From NCBI GenBank assembly GCA_902496775.1, contig CABVCF010000005.1:1-44615 (forward strand): a stretch of DNA of 44,615 nt. The letters run 5' to 3'. Within the stretch, counting starts at the first letter, position 1, and every line of letters begins with the position of its first letter. A program made the translations under genes and the position numbers. Below are positions 1 through 8,107 of this stretch, piece after piece. This DNA comes from an uncultured Collinsella sp. Its GTDB lineage: Bacteria > Actinomycetota > Coriobacteriia > Coriobacteriales > Coriobacteriaceae. The notes under the pieces are model-generated. The model had not been told where the DNA came from and did not search any database. It was given only the letters and a program-made list of their open reading frames with translations.

Positions 1-85
1 CCCGCCGGCTCGTAAATTGTATCATCCAGTGTGGAACGAGGGTGCCCGTTGCCGCGTGCGATGGGCTTGCAATAAGAGGAGAGCC

Positions 86-2089
86 ATGTCGAAGCAAGCG
101 GTCGTTGGAATCTTGGCGCATGTCGATGCCGGCAAGACCACGCTGGCCGAGGCCATGCTGTTTAACGCGGGCCGCATTCGCAAGCGCGGCCGCGTTGACG
201 ATGGCGACTCGCATCTGGATACGAACGAGATTGAGCGTGAGCGCGGTATCACGATCTTCTCGTCGCAGGCTGTGCTCGACCATGGTGACACCCACGTTAT
301 GCTCGTGGACGCTCCCGGCCATGTCGATTTTTCTGCCGAGGCGGAGCGCACGCTGCGTGCCCTGGACTACGCGATTCTGGTGGTAGGCGCCAACGATGGC
401 GTACAGGGGCACACCGAAACCCTGTGGCGCCTGCTTGCGCGCTATGACATCCCGACGTTCATCTTCATCAACAAGATCGATTTGGAGAATCCCGGCCGCG
501 ATGTTTTGCTGGCACAGCTTGGGCAGCGTCTTTCCGAGGGCTGCCTGGATGCCAACGAACTGCTGGCGGGCGGCATCGTTCAGGAGGATGCTGCTGCGTT
601 AGACGAGGCGGCGCTCGAGGAGTTTCTTGAGGCGGGTGAGCTTTCTGTCGCAACGCTGTCGCGCATGGTTGCCGAGCGCAAGCTCTTTCCCTGCTTTGCC
701 GGCTCGGCGCTCAAGGACCAAGGTGTGGACGAGCTGTTGGATGGTATATGCGCGCTGATGCGCGAACAGGCGTGGCTCCCGGAGTTTGCCGCCCGCGTCT
801 ATCGCGTCAGCCGCGGGGACCGCGGCGAGCGCTTGGCTTGGGTTAAAGTGACCGGCGGCACGCTGCATGCCAAACAGGTGATTAACGGACGTTCCGGTGC
901 CGAGGCATGGGAGCAGAAGGTCGATCAGGTACGCATCTATAACGGCGAGAAGTATGAGCTTGCCCAAGAAGTTGCTGCTGGCGGCATTTGTGCCGTGACG
1001 GGCCTTGCGCACGTTCGCTCAGGGGACGCCCTGGGCGCGGAACCCGCGTGCGATGCGCCCGTCATTGCGCCGGTCCTCACCTATACGGTGCTTCCGGGCG
1101 AACACGATGTCCACGCGGTGTTCAAAGCGCTGACTGAGTTGGCGGACGAAGATCCCATGCTCGGCGTAAGCTGGAACACTCATCTTGAGCAGATTCATTT
1201 GCAGTTGATGGGCGCCGTGCAGCTCGAGGTCGTGCAGCGCGTGCTGGCCGATCGTTTTGGCCTTGCGGTCGAGTTTGAGCCCGGCGGCATCCTCTATAAG
1301 GAGACTATTTCGCAGCCGGTCGAGGGCGTGGGCCACTTTGAGCCACTGCGTCACTATGCTGAGGTGCATCTACGTCTGGAGCCGTTGCCGGCGGGCTCGG
1401 GCGTGCAGTTTGGTACCGTGGCCTCGACCGACGAGCTCGATCTTAACTGGCAGCGTTTGGCACTCACCAACGCCATGGAGCGCGATCACCTGGGCGTGCT
1501 GACCGGCTCGCCCATCACCGATGTGCGCATTACGCTCATGGGCGGCCGTGCGCATGCCAAACATACCGAGGGCGGCGATTTTCGCCAGGCCACGTACCGC
1601 GCGATTCGCCAGGGTTTGATGCAGGCGCGCGAGGCCGGCGCGGCGGTGCTGTTGGAGCCGTGGTATCGCTTTGAGCTCGAGGTGCCGGGGGAGTGCGTGG
1701 GTCGGGCGCTCTCGGATGCCACGCGCATGGGTGCCGAGTACGAGCCGCCGACGATGGCAGGAGACCGGGCGAAGCTTGTGGGTCGCGTGCCAGCATCCGA
1801 GGTGCAGGATTACGCGCTGGAGGTGGCTGCCTACACGAGCGGTCGCGGTCATCTATACCTGGAGTTCGCCGGCTATGCGGCTTGCCATGATGCCGAGCGC
1901 GTCATCGAGACGGCCGCCTATGGGCCCGAGGCCGATCTGCCCAACACGCCCGATTCGGTCTTTTGCTCTCACGGCGCCGGTTACACGGTCAAATGGTACG
2001 ACGTACCCGCCGCGGCGCACGTAAAGGTCGATCCCGCCACCTTCCGCCCCTGGCGAGCAGCAGGCGCCGAGTTTTTCGGCCACATGTGA
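86..2089 (+). CDS. Tet(M)-like ribosomal protection GTPase (translation factor family)
   Basis: A 667-residue EF-G-like GTPase of the Tet(M)/Tet(O)/Tet(W) group; members bind the ribosomal A-site region and can release tetracycline using GTP. Seen: G1 AHVDAGKT (about residues 11-18), switch RGITI (53-57), G3 DAPGHVDF (from 75), G4 NKID (129-132), then the EF-G domain II-V layout to the C-terminus. Length is close to Tet(M) (about 640). The ATG at 86 is chosen because AAGAGGA lies just upstream; the open frame runs back to 17 but without a ribosome site. G3 reads DAPGHVDF where Tet(M) has DTPGHMDF, so this may be a chromosomal housekeeping relative rather than an acquired resistance gene. Resistance cannot be read from the sequence. 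The TGA stop lies inside the palindrome at 2087-2111. Confidence 0.85.
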   Translation: MSKQAVVGILAHVDAGKTTLAEAMLFNAGRIRKRGRVDDGDSHLDTNEIERERGITIFSSQAVLDHGDTHVMLVDAPGHVDFSAEAERTLRALDYAILVVGANDGVQGHTETLWRLLARYDIPTFIFINKIDLENPGRDVLLAQLGQRLSEGCLDANELLAGGIVQEDAAALDEAALEEFLEAGELSVATLSRMVAERKLFPCFAGSALKDQGVDELLDGICALMREQAWLPEFAARVYRVSRGDRGERLAWVKVTGGTLHAKQVINGRSGAEAWEQKVDQVRIYNGEKYELAQEVAAGGICAVTGLAHVRSGDALGAEPACDAPVIAPVLTYTVLPGEHDVHAVFKALTELADEDPMLGVSWNTHLEQIHLQLMGAVQLEVVQRVLADRFGLAVEFEPGGILYKETISQPVEGVGHFEPLRHYAEVHLRLEPLPAGSGVQFGTVASTDELDLNWQRLALTNAMERDHLGVLTGSPITDVRITLMGGRAHAKHTEGGDFRQATYRAIRQGLMQAREAGAAVLLEPWYRFELEVPGECVGRALSDATRMGAEYEPPTMAGDRAKLVGRVPASEVQDYALEVAAYTSGRGHLYLEFAGYAACHDAERVIETAAYGPEADLPNTPDSVFCSHGAGYTVKWYDVPAAAHVKVDPATFRPWRAAGAEFFGHM

Positions 2090-2111
2090 CAAAGGGACAG
2101 CTCCTTTGTCA
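2087..2111. repeat. GACAAAGG palindrome overlapping a stop codon (copy 1)
   Basis: TGACAAAGG (2087-2095) and its complement CCTTTGTCA (2103-2111) flank a 7-base loop GACAGCT. The first three bases are the stop codon of the preceding GTPase gene. A second, longer copy lies at 5811-5843. There is no long T-run, so this is a dispersed palindromic repeat that may act as a weak terminator or mRNA-stabilising hairpin. Confidence 0.75.
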
Positions 2112-2120
2112 TATGCTATT

Positions 2121-2150
2121 GGTATAACTCGGTATAAGTTGGTATAACTA
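2121..2150. promoter_or_regulatory. Three tandem 10-bp GGTATAA repeats
   Basis: GGTATAACTC, GGTATAAGTT and GGTATAACTA follow one another with an exact 10-base period, 33 bases before the ATPase gene start. One repeat per helical turn on one face of the DNA suggests a binding site array or an AT-rich promoter box; TATAAC or TATAAG could also serve as a -10 element. The function is inferred. Confidence 0.45.
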
Positions 2151-2182
2151 TTACCAGGGTTTGCCAATCCGAGGAGGCCGAC

Positions 2183-3301
2183 ATGAATCCAAATCCCTTT
2201 AAGCCCACGGCTGGCAAGCGGCCTCCGATACTCATCGGCCGCGAGTCGGTCATCGAAGATTTCGAGGAAGGGCTCGATAACGGCGCCGGAGCGCCGGGTA
2301 GACTCATGCTCATTACGGGAAACCGCGGCTGTGGCAAGACGGTTCTCCTACGGGAACTGCAACGTCTAGCCAATGAGCGCGGATGGGCGGTTGTCTCCGA
2401 TTCCGCTTCGCTTGGCTTATGCGACCGCTTGGCCGACGCGCTTCGCTCGAATAAACCCGTTGTGACGTCAATGGAGTTCGGTCCGTCGTTTGGCCGGATG
2501 TCGGTCGAGGCGGCGCGGGCAAAGGGCGAGACGTTGCGAGGGCTGGTCAACGAGCGCCTCAAGAGGCTCGGTCCAGGCAAGGGCATACTGTTTGCGATTG
2601 ACGAGGCGCAATCGGCGTCTATCGAGGAACTGGCGGCTCTTGCCGTTCTCTATCAGCAGGTGCTCGGAGACCAGGATGCCACGGGCTTGCCCGATAGCGA
2701 CCAGCGCGGTCTTGCGCTGGCGTTCGCCGGCTTGCCCAGTATGGTTGACGATCTGCTCGAAGAGCCGAGCGTGACGTTTTTGCGGCGTGCCCAGCAGCGT
2801 ACGTTGGGGGCGATATCTTTGCCCGAGGTGCGCGATTCGTATATCCAGACGGTCAAAGACGCTGGTCTTTACGTTGACGCGGAGACGGCGGACCTTGCGG
2901 CGCGCAAGAGCATGGGGCATCCCTACATGGTTCAGCTGGTGGGATATTACATGTGGCGCTCTGCCGTCCGGCGTGGCTCGCAGGTCATCGAAAGGCGCGA
3001 TGTCGAGGATGGCCATGCGGATGCCGTCTCCGAGTTCTACGAAGCGGTTGACGCGCCTCTGTATTACGGGCTGCGCAGTCCACAGCGCCTCTTTATCGAG
3101 GCCATGGCTGCTGACGAGGACAAACCGACGCGCATGGCGGATATCATTGAGCGTTGTGATCGTACCCAGAGCTGGGCGAGTAAATATCGCGCAAGCCTGA
3201 TTCGCGAGCGCGTCATCGAGGCTGCCGGATACGGTCTCGTCCGGTTTACTGTGCCCATGCTGGGCGAGTACATCCGCGACCGCGTTTTATGGCATGAGTA
3301 G
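2183..3301 (+). CDS. AAA-type ATPase (ATP-binding protein)
   Basis: A 372-residue protein with an AAA/ORC-type P-loop ATPase core: Walker A GNRGCGKT (residues 46-53) and Walker B ILFAIDEAQ (135-143), followed by a helical lid and a C-terminal winged-helix-like region ending in FTVPMLGEYIRD. Such ATPases often work in DNA-associated or defence complexes, but nothing here fixes the partner. The start is ATG 2183 after GAGGAGG. The reading frame overlaps the 5' end of the UvrA-like gene if that uses the ATG at 3294, which implies co-transcription and possibly coupled translation. The array of three 10-bp repeats lies just upstream. The specific function is unknown. Confidence 0.75.
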   Translation: MNPNPFKPTAGKRPPILIGRESVIEDFEEGLDNGAGAPGRLMLITGNRGCGKTVLLRELQRLANERGWAVVSDSASLGLCDRLADALRSNKPVVTSMEFGPSFGRMSVEAARAKGETLRGLVNERLKRLGPGKGILFAIDEAQSASIEELAALAVLYQQVLGDQDATGLPDSDQRGLALAFAGLPSMVDDLLEEPSVTFLRRAQQRTLGAISLPEVRDSYIQTVKDAGLYVDAETADLAARKSMGHPYMVQLVGYYMWRSAVRRGSQVIERRDVEDGHADAVSEFYEAVDAPLYYGLRSPQRLFIEAMAADEDKPTRMADIIERCDRTQSWASKYRASLIRERVIEAAGYGLVRFTVPMLGEYIRDRVLWHE

Positions 3302-5807
3302 GGTGATAAAGGTGACGGAACAGAAGATGAGCCCGCAAGCTATCGAGGTGCGTGGCGCGCGCGTCCATAACCTCAAAGACATCGATATCGATATTCCGCT
3401 GGGAAAGCTCGTGGGTATTGCCGGCGTGTCGGGTTCGGGCAAGAGCTCGCTGGCGCTGGGGGTTCTTTATGCCGAGGGCTCGCGCCGTTACCTGGAGGCG
3501 CTCAGCACCTATACCCGCCGTCGTCTGACGCAGGCCGAGCACGCCCAGGTGGACGAGGTACTGCACGTACCGGCGGCGCTCGCATTGCATCAGCGCCCCA
3601 GCGTGCCGGGCGTGCGTTCCACTTTTGGCACCATGACCGAGCTCAACAACAGCCTGCGTCTGCTCTTTAGCCGTTGCGCCCATCACGTGTGCCCGCATTG
3701 CGGGGCGCGTGTGGAGCCGAGCCTTAACGTAGCTGCGGGCCTGTCGCTCACGTGTCCGACATGCGGCCGCGAGTTCTACGCGCCGAGTGCCGAGGATTTG
3801 GCTTTCAATAGCGGCGGCGCATGCCCCACCTGCGGCGGCACCGGTGTCATGCGCGAGGTGGACGAGGCGAGCCTGGTGCCCGACGAGTCAAAGACCATCA
3901 ACGAAGGCGCGGTGCTTCCCTGGGGTACGCTCATGTGGGATCTGATGAAGCAGGTGGCTGGCGAGATGGGCGTGCGCACCGACGTGCCGTTTAACCAGCT
4001 CACGCCTCAAGAGCGCGACATCGTGTTCCATGGTCCAGCGGTTAAGAAACACATTCTCTACGTTCCCAAAAACGGCGAGGGTGCTACGCCGCTCGACTTT
4101 ACCTATTACAACGCCGTCTATACCGTTGAGAATGCGCTCGCCAAGGTTAAGGACGACAAGGGCCTCAAACGCGTTGCGCGCTTTTTGCGCGAGGGTCCAT
4201 GCCGTGACTGCGGCGGCACGCGTCTCTCCGAGGCTGCGCGCCAGCCCCAGGTGTGCGGTATCAATCTAGCGCAAGCCGCGGCCATGACGTTAGGCGAGGC
4301 GATTGAGTGGATGCGCGGGGTGCCCGCATCCTTGCCGCCCGAGATGCGGCCCATGGCAGCGGATATCTGCGATTCGTTTTTGAGCGCGGCCCGTCGTCTG
4401 GTCGACCTGGGTCTCGATTACCTTTCACTCGACCGCGCCGGTGCCACGCTCTCCACGGGTGAGCGCCAGCGCGTGCAACTCGCCCGCGTGGTGCGTAACC
4501 GATCGACAGGCGTGCTTTATGTGCTGGACGAGCCTTCGATCGGCTTGCATCCTGCCAATGTCGACGGCTTGGTGGGTGTGATGCGCGACCTGGTGGATGA
4601 CGGCAACACCGTGGTTGTTGTCGACCACGACACGCGCGTGCTGGCGGAAGCCGACTATCTGGTCGAGATGGGCCCCGTTGCCGGAGCGGGTGGTGGTAAT
4701 GTGATTGCCGCTGGCACGGTAGACGAGGTCGAGCAATCGCAGGGCAGCCGCATCGCCCCGTTTTTGCGCGCCGAGCCCAAGCGCTTGCGTCCGCAGGTGA
4801 CTGACGAGGAAATGTTCGACCAGGGCCACATCCGTATGGCAACCGATACCATCCATACCGTCAAACCGCTCGAAGTCGATATCCCGCGCGGCCGCTTGGT
4901 CGCGGTTACGGGCGTTTCGGGTTCGGGCAAGACGACGCTCGTGCTCGAGACGCTCATCCCAGCACTCAAGGCGCAGGCAGCCGGCGAGCGCTTGCCAAGA
5001 CACGTGCGTTGGGTCGATGCCGAAGGCATTGCCCGCGCCAACCTGATTGACGCTACGCCTATCGGCGCCAACGTGCGCTCGACGGTAGCGACCTATGCCG
5101 ACATCCATGACGAGCTGCGTCGTGCCTTTGCCCGTACGCCCGAGGCCAAGGCAGCTGGCTACAAGGCGGGTGCCTTTAGCTATAACACCGGCGCGTTGCG
5201 CTGCCCTACGTGCGACGGCACGGGCTCGATATCGCTCGACGTACAGTTTTTGCCCGATGTCGAGATCGTCTGCCCGGCATGTTGCGGCTCGCGTTATGCA
5301 GACGCGGCTTCGCATATCCATCGCGAGGGCAAAGACGGGAGCCTACTTACGTTGCCGCAGCTCATGGATATGAGTGTAGACGAGGCCCTTGACGCCACAG
5401 TGGGACTTAAGAAGGTTCAGACACGCTTACAGACTTTGCACGACCTGGGCTTGGGCTATCTCACGCTCGGCGAGCCCACGCCGGCGCTCTCGGGCGGCGA
5501 GGCGCAGCGACTTAAGCTCGCGAGCGAGATGGGCCGCGTGCAGGACGATGCCGTATTCGTATTCGACGAGCCTACGATTGGCCTGCATCCGCTCGATGTT
5601 CAGGTGCTGTTGAACGTGTTTGACGGCCTCGTTGCCAAGGGCGCCACAGTTATCGTGATCGAACACGATCTCGACCTTATCCGTAACGCCGATTACGTGA
5701 TCGACATGGGCCCGGGCGGTGGCGATGCGGGCGGGCAAATCGTTTGCGCCGGCACGCCGGGCGACATCGCAGCTTGCTCCGCAAGCATCACCGGTCGCTA
5801 TCTATAA
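3294..5807 (+). CDS. UvrA2-type ABC excinuclease subunit paralogue
   Basis: An 837-residue twin-ABC protein of the UvrA family, shorter than canonical UvrA (about 940). Seen: first Walker A GVSGSGKSS (about 44-52), a zinc module CPTCG...CPTCGGTG, the first ABC signature STGERQR with LYVLDEPS, second Walker A GVSGSGKTT, a zinc module CPTCDGTG...CPACCG, the second signature LSGGEAQR with FVFDEPT. After the first Cys pair (CPHCG) the chain reaches the CPTCGREF zinc knuckle within about 30 residues, so the roughly 110-residue UvrB-binding domain of canonical UvrA is missing. That is the hallmark of UvrA2 proteins, linked to drug or DNA-damage tolerance rather than classic repair. The start is uncertain: ATG 3294 overlaps the upstream gene, while ATG 3327 has GGAACAG before it. 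Confidence 0.85.
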   Translation: MSRVIKVTEQKMSPQAIEVRGARVHNLKDIDIDIPLGKLVGIAGVSGSGKSSLALGVLYAEGSRRYLEALSTYTRRRLTQAEHAQVDEVLHVPAALALHQRPSVPGVRSTFGTMTELNNSLRLLFSRCAHHVCPHCGARVEPSLNVAAGLSLTCPTCGREFYAPSAEDLAFNSGGACPTCGGTGVMREVDEASLVPDESKTINEGAVLPWGTLMWDLMKQVAGEMGVRTDVPFNQLTPQERDIVFHGPAVKKHILYVPKNGEGATPLDFTYYNAVYTVENALAKVKDDKGLKRVARFLREGPCRDCGGTRLSEAARQPQVCGINLAQAAAMTLGEAIEWMRGVPASLPPEMRPMAADICDSFLSAARRLVDLGLDYLSLDRAGATLSTGERQRVQLARVVRNRSTGVLYVLDEPSIGLHPANVDGLVGVMRDLVDDGNTVVVVDHDTRVLAEADYLVEMGPVAGAGGGNVIAAGTVDEVEQSQGSRIAPFLRAEPKRLRPQVTDEEMFDQGHIRMATDTIHTVKPLEVDIPRGRLVAVTGVSGSGKTTLVLETLIPALKAQAAGERLPRHVRWVDAEGIARANLIDATPIGANVRSTVATYADIHDELRRAFARTPEAKAAGYKAGAFSYNTGALRCPTCDGTGSISLDVQFLPDVEIVCPACCGSRYADAASHIHREGKDGSLLTLPQLMDMSVDEALDATVGLKKVQTRLQTLHDLGLGYLTLGEPTPALSGGEAQRLKLASEMGRVQDDAVFVFDEPTIGLHPLDVQVLLNVFDGLVAKGATVIVIEHDLDLIRNADYVIDMGPGGGDAGGQIVCAGTPGDIAACSASITGRYL

Positions 5808-5810
5808 CCG

Positions 5811-5843
5811 AATGTGACAAAGGGACAGTTCCTTTGTCACATT
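5811..5843. repeat. GACAAAGG palindrome between convergent genes (copy 2)
   Basis: A perfect 13-bp stem, AATGTGACAAAGG with its complement CCTTTGTCACATT, around the loop GACAGTT. It lies between the ends of the UvrA-like gene (+) and trmL (-), and the trmL stop codon (complement of 5837-5839) is inside its right arm. It can fold on either strand, so a bidirectional terminator or REP-like role is plausible. Confidence 0.8.
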
Positions 5844-6436
5844 CCCGGAAAGCCTGTTTGGCGTAGGGCCTCGTAGAGGACGATGGCGGCGCTGTTGGAA
5901 AGGTTGAGGGCGCTGATGCGGTAGTCGTCGGGATTGACGAAGTTGCCGCAGATGTCCTGTTGAAGGATGGCCTCGTGGCTGTCCTCGGTATGCCCCAGCG
6001 ATTCCTCGTGAGCTTCCCATGCCTCGGCGTTATCGAGCGAGTCGCAATCGCGCAGCATCGGGATGCGCTCGCAACGCTCGGGCGCCGCGGCAAGCAGTGG
6101 CTCGGGAATGCCCGAGCTCTCGCTGCCAAAGACCAAATAGTCACCGTCGCGGTAGGTGCTTTGCACATAGGTTCGGCGCGCCTTTTTGGTCAACAGATGC
6201 AGGCGTTCGTCGGCAGGGGAGAGACCATTGCGCGCAAGGAAATCCTCCCAGCTGGCATAGGTCGTCACGTCCAAGTTTTGCCAGTAGCCCAGGCCGGCGC
6301 GACGTACTGTCTTGTCGTCGAGCGAAAACCCTAGCGGCTCCACCAGATGCAGACGGGTGCCGGTAACCACGCAGGTGCGGCCGATATTGCCCGTATTGGC
6401 CGGAATCTCGGGTGCATACAGCACAATGTTGAACAT
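5837..6436 (-). CDS. trmL: tRNA (cytidine/uridine-34-2'-O)-methyltransferase, SPOUT family
   Basis: TrmL methylates the ribose of the wobble nucleotide of certain leucine tRNAs using S-adenosylmethionine. The 199-residue protein begins MFNIVLYAPEIPANTGNIGRT, the typical TrmL N-terminus, and carries the knot motifs LVFGSESSGIP and ALNLSNSAAIVLYEALRQ. ATG at 6436 is preceded by AAGGAG; the frame continues upstream to 6478 without support. Between RIPM and the LNLSNS motif there are about 50 residues, rich in Asp, Glu and His, where short TrmL proteins have a much tighter link. The stop codon is within the palindrome at 5811-5843. Confidence 0.9.
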   Translation of the reverse strand: MFNIVLYAPEIPANTGNIGRTCVVTGTRLHLVEPLGFSLDDKTVRRAGLGYWQNLDVTTYASWEDFLARNGLSPADERLHLLTKKARRTYVQSTYRDGDYLVFGSESSGIPEPLLAAAPERCERIPMLRDCDSLDNAEAWEAHEESLGHTEDSHEAILQQDICGNFVNPDDYRISALNLSNSAAIVLYEALRQTGFPGM

Positions 6437-6454
6437 GAATCTCCTTGGCTCAGA

Positions 6455-6492
6455 ACGAAAAACCACCACGAAGGGCACCTTCGTGGTGGTTT
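6455..6492 (-). terminator. Rho-independent terminator after the CobW-type gene
   Basis: A 15-bp perfect stem (6460-6474 with 6478-6492) around the loop GCA, followed on the minus strand by TTTTTCG. It sits between the CobW-type gene and trmL, both on the minus strand, so trmL probably has its own promoter or is reached by readthrough. Confidence 0.85.
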
Positions 6493-6531
6493 AGTGGTTA
6501 CGCAGGCGGAAAAATACCCGCTTGGATAAAC

Positions 6532-7662
6532 CTAGGCGCGGTGCCAGTCGGTCAGGCAGGCATCGAGGGAGGCGATGAGTGCATCCTTGTCCATGTGACG
6601 GCCGATGATGCACAGGCTCGTCATGCGGTCGCCCGTCTCGTCGTCCCAAATCTGCATGATTTCGGGGTTCTCGTCGATAATCTTCTGCTTCTCGCCCTCG
6701 GGCGCCGAGTCGACAAACAGGCCGTTCTCCATCAGGCGCATCTGGTGGCCGGCCTGCTCAAACATGTAGCACATGTCCGGATCGCCGGTCTGCCACAGCG
6801 GACCCTTGACGCGGATGACCTCGTCGGGCCACTCCTGCTCAACAAAATCGGTGAACTTCTGCAGGTCAAACGGCTTGCGGCGCGAGTAAACAAAGGTCTC
6901 GATGTCGTACTCGAGCACCTCGGGGTCATCGTGCTCCTCGGGATGCTCCATGGCCTCAATCCAGGCGGCGGAGTTGTAGGCGCGCATAAAATCGAAGCGG
7001 TCGGTGTCGAGCAGCTCCCCCATAGGAACCTCTCCGTTTTGAGCCTCGACGATTACGGCGTCCTTCTGCAGGCTGCGCACGATAGCCTTGAGCTCGGCGA
7101 TCTGCTCAGGCGTCACGGTATCGGTCTTGTTGAGAATCAGCGTGGAGCAGAATTCAATCTGCTGGATGAGCAGGCTCTCGATGTCGTCCTCGTCGATATC
7201 CTCTGCCAGCAGGTCGCGACCGCCGTTGAACTCGTCGTACATGCGGGCACAATCGACCACGGCCACGATGTTGTCGAGTGCGAGCTTGGGCTCGCCGCCC
7301 ACCTTGGCCTCGTCGCAGAAGCTCGAGATGGTGTAGGCGATGGGGATGGGCTCGCAAATACCCGATGCCTCGATGATGATGTAATCGAAGTCGCCCGAAT
7401 CGGCGATGCCCTGCAGCTGGTTGGCCAGGTCATCCGAAAGCGTGCAGCAGATGCAGCCGTTAGTGAGCGGGATGAGGTCGTCGGTCTCGGAAAGGCCGCC
7501 GTCGGCGATGAGGCTGGCGTCCACATTGATCTCGCCAATATCGTTGACGATCACGGCGGCGCGGATGCCGCCGTCGTTAGCGAGGATGTGGTTGAGCAGC
7601 GTGGTCTTGCCGGCACCGAGGTAGCCGGTAAGCATGATGATCTTCACGGGTTTGTTGGGCAT
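6532..7662 (-). CDS. CobW/P47K-family GTPase, putative metallochaperone
   Basis: A 376-residue G3E GTPase of the CobW/YjiA/ZNG1 type, a family that hydrolyses GTP to deliver or store zinc or cobalt. Seen: P-loop GYLGAGKTT near residue 14, the metal-binding CxCC motif in NGCICCTLSDD, EASGICEP, the LNKTD specificity motif, and a CobW C-terminal domain containing SRRKPFDLQKF and an FVDSAPEGEK tail. The start is ATG 7662, with AAGGAGG four bases upstream; an upstream ATG at 7683 lies before that site. The acidic central part (EHPEEHDDPEVLEYD) could bind metal. The client enzyme is unknown. A strong terminator follows. Confidence 0.85.
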   Translation of the reverse strand: MPNKPVKIIMLTGYLGAGKTTLLNHILANDGGIRAAVIVNDIGEINVDASLIADGGLSETDDLIPLTNGCICCTLSDDLANQLQGIADSGDFDYIIIEASGICEPIPIAYTISSFCDEAKVGGEPKLALDNIVAVVDCARMYDEFNGGRDLLAEDIDEDDIESLLIQQIEFCSTLILNKTDTVTPEQIAELKAIVRSLQKDAVIVEAQNGEVPMGELLDTDRFDFMRAYNSAAWIEAMEHPEEHDDPEVLEYDIETFVYSRRKPFDLQKFTDFVEQEWPDEVIRVKGPLWQTGDPDMCYMFEQAGHQMRLMENGLFVDSAPEGEKQKIIDENPEIMQIWDDETGDRMTSLCIIGRHMDKDALIASLDACLTDWHRA

Positions 7663-7748
7663 GTGCCCTCCTTTGTTAGACATGGCTTACAGTTGAATCT
7701 TATGCCAAACGCCTGCTCTTATACCCACGCGCCGGCAAATAACACAAG

Positions 7749-8090
7749 CTACTCCCAGGCTCCCCATACATCGGGGCAATAACCGATGGTGGCTTTTTTG
7801 CCGTTACGCACGATGGGCTCGGCCAAGACCTGCTGGTTCTCGAGCAGCTTGTCGAAGCGCTGACTGGGGGTAAGGTGCTGAATGAGTGCGAGTGTCTCCT
7901 CGTCCTTGGCCTTGGGGTTGAGCAGCTTGTCGATACCGCCGACCGCCTGCATCACGCTCGTGAGCTCGCCCTTGCTCATCTCCTTTTCCTTAAGGTCAAT
8001 AAACTGCACCTTAATGCGGCGCTCTTTGAAGAAGCGCTGTGCTTTCTTGGTATCGAAAGACTTTTTGGTGCCAAAAATTTGCACGTTCAT
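7749..8090 (-). CDS. ArsC/Spx-like thioredoxin-fold protein lacking the active-site cysteine
   Basis: A 113-residue protein of the ArsC/Spx/YffB family, which share a thioredoxin-like fold and normally carry an N-terminal redox Cys. The N-terminus reads MNVQIFGTKKSFDTKKAQRFF, the family signature, but the position expected to hold Cys is Ser (codon TCT; TGT would be Cys) and no CxxC is present. The only Cys is near the C-terminus in YCPDVW. The family KELT-type region appears as SKGELTSVMQAVGG. ATG 8090 is used because the extension to 8183 overlaps the next gene. It lies 17 bases after the flavin reductase gene, probably in one transcript. An arsenate reductase role is unlikely without the Cys. 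Confidence 0.75.
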   Translation of the reverse strand: MNVQIFGTKKSFDTKKAQRFFKERRIKVQFIDLKEKEMSKGELTSVMQAVGGIDKLLNPKAKDEETLALIQHLTPSQRFDKLLENQQVLAEPIVRNGKKATIGYCPDVWGAWE

Positions 8091-8107
8091 GTATTTGTTC
8101 CGCCGTT

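Noticed and set aside
6445..7782. 445-residue plus-strand frame opposite the CobW-type gene
   Set aside because: Shadow frame; the minus strand carries the P-loop, CxCC and NKTD motifs.
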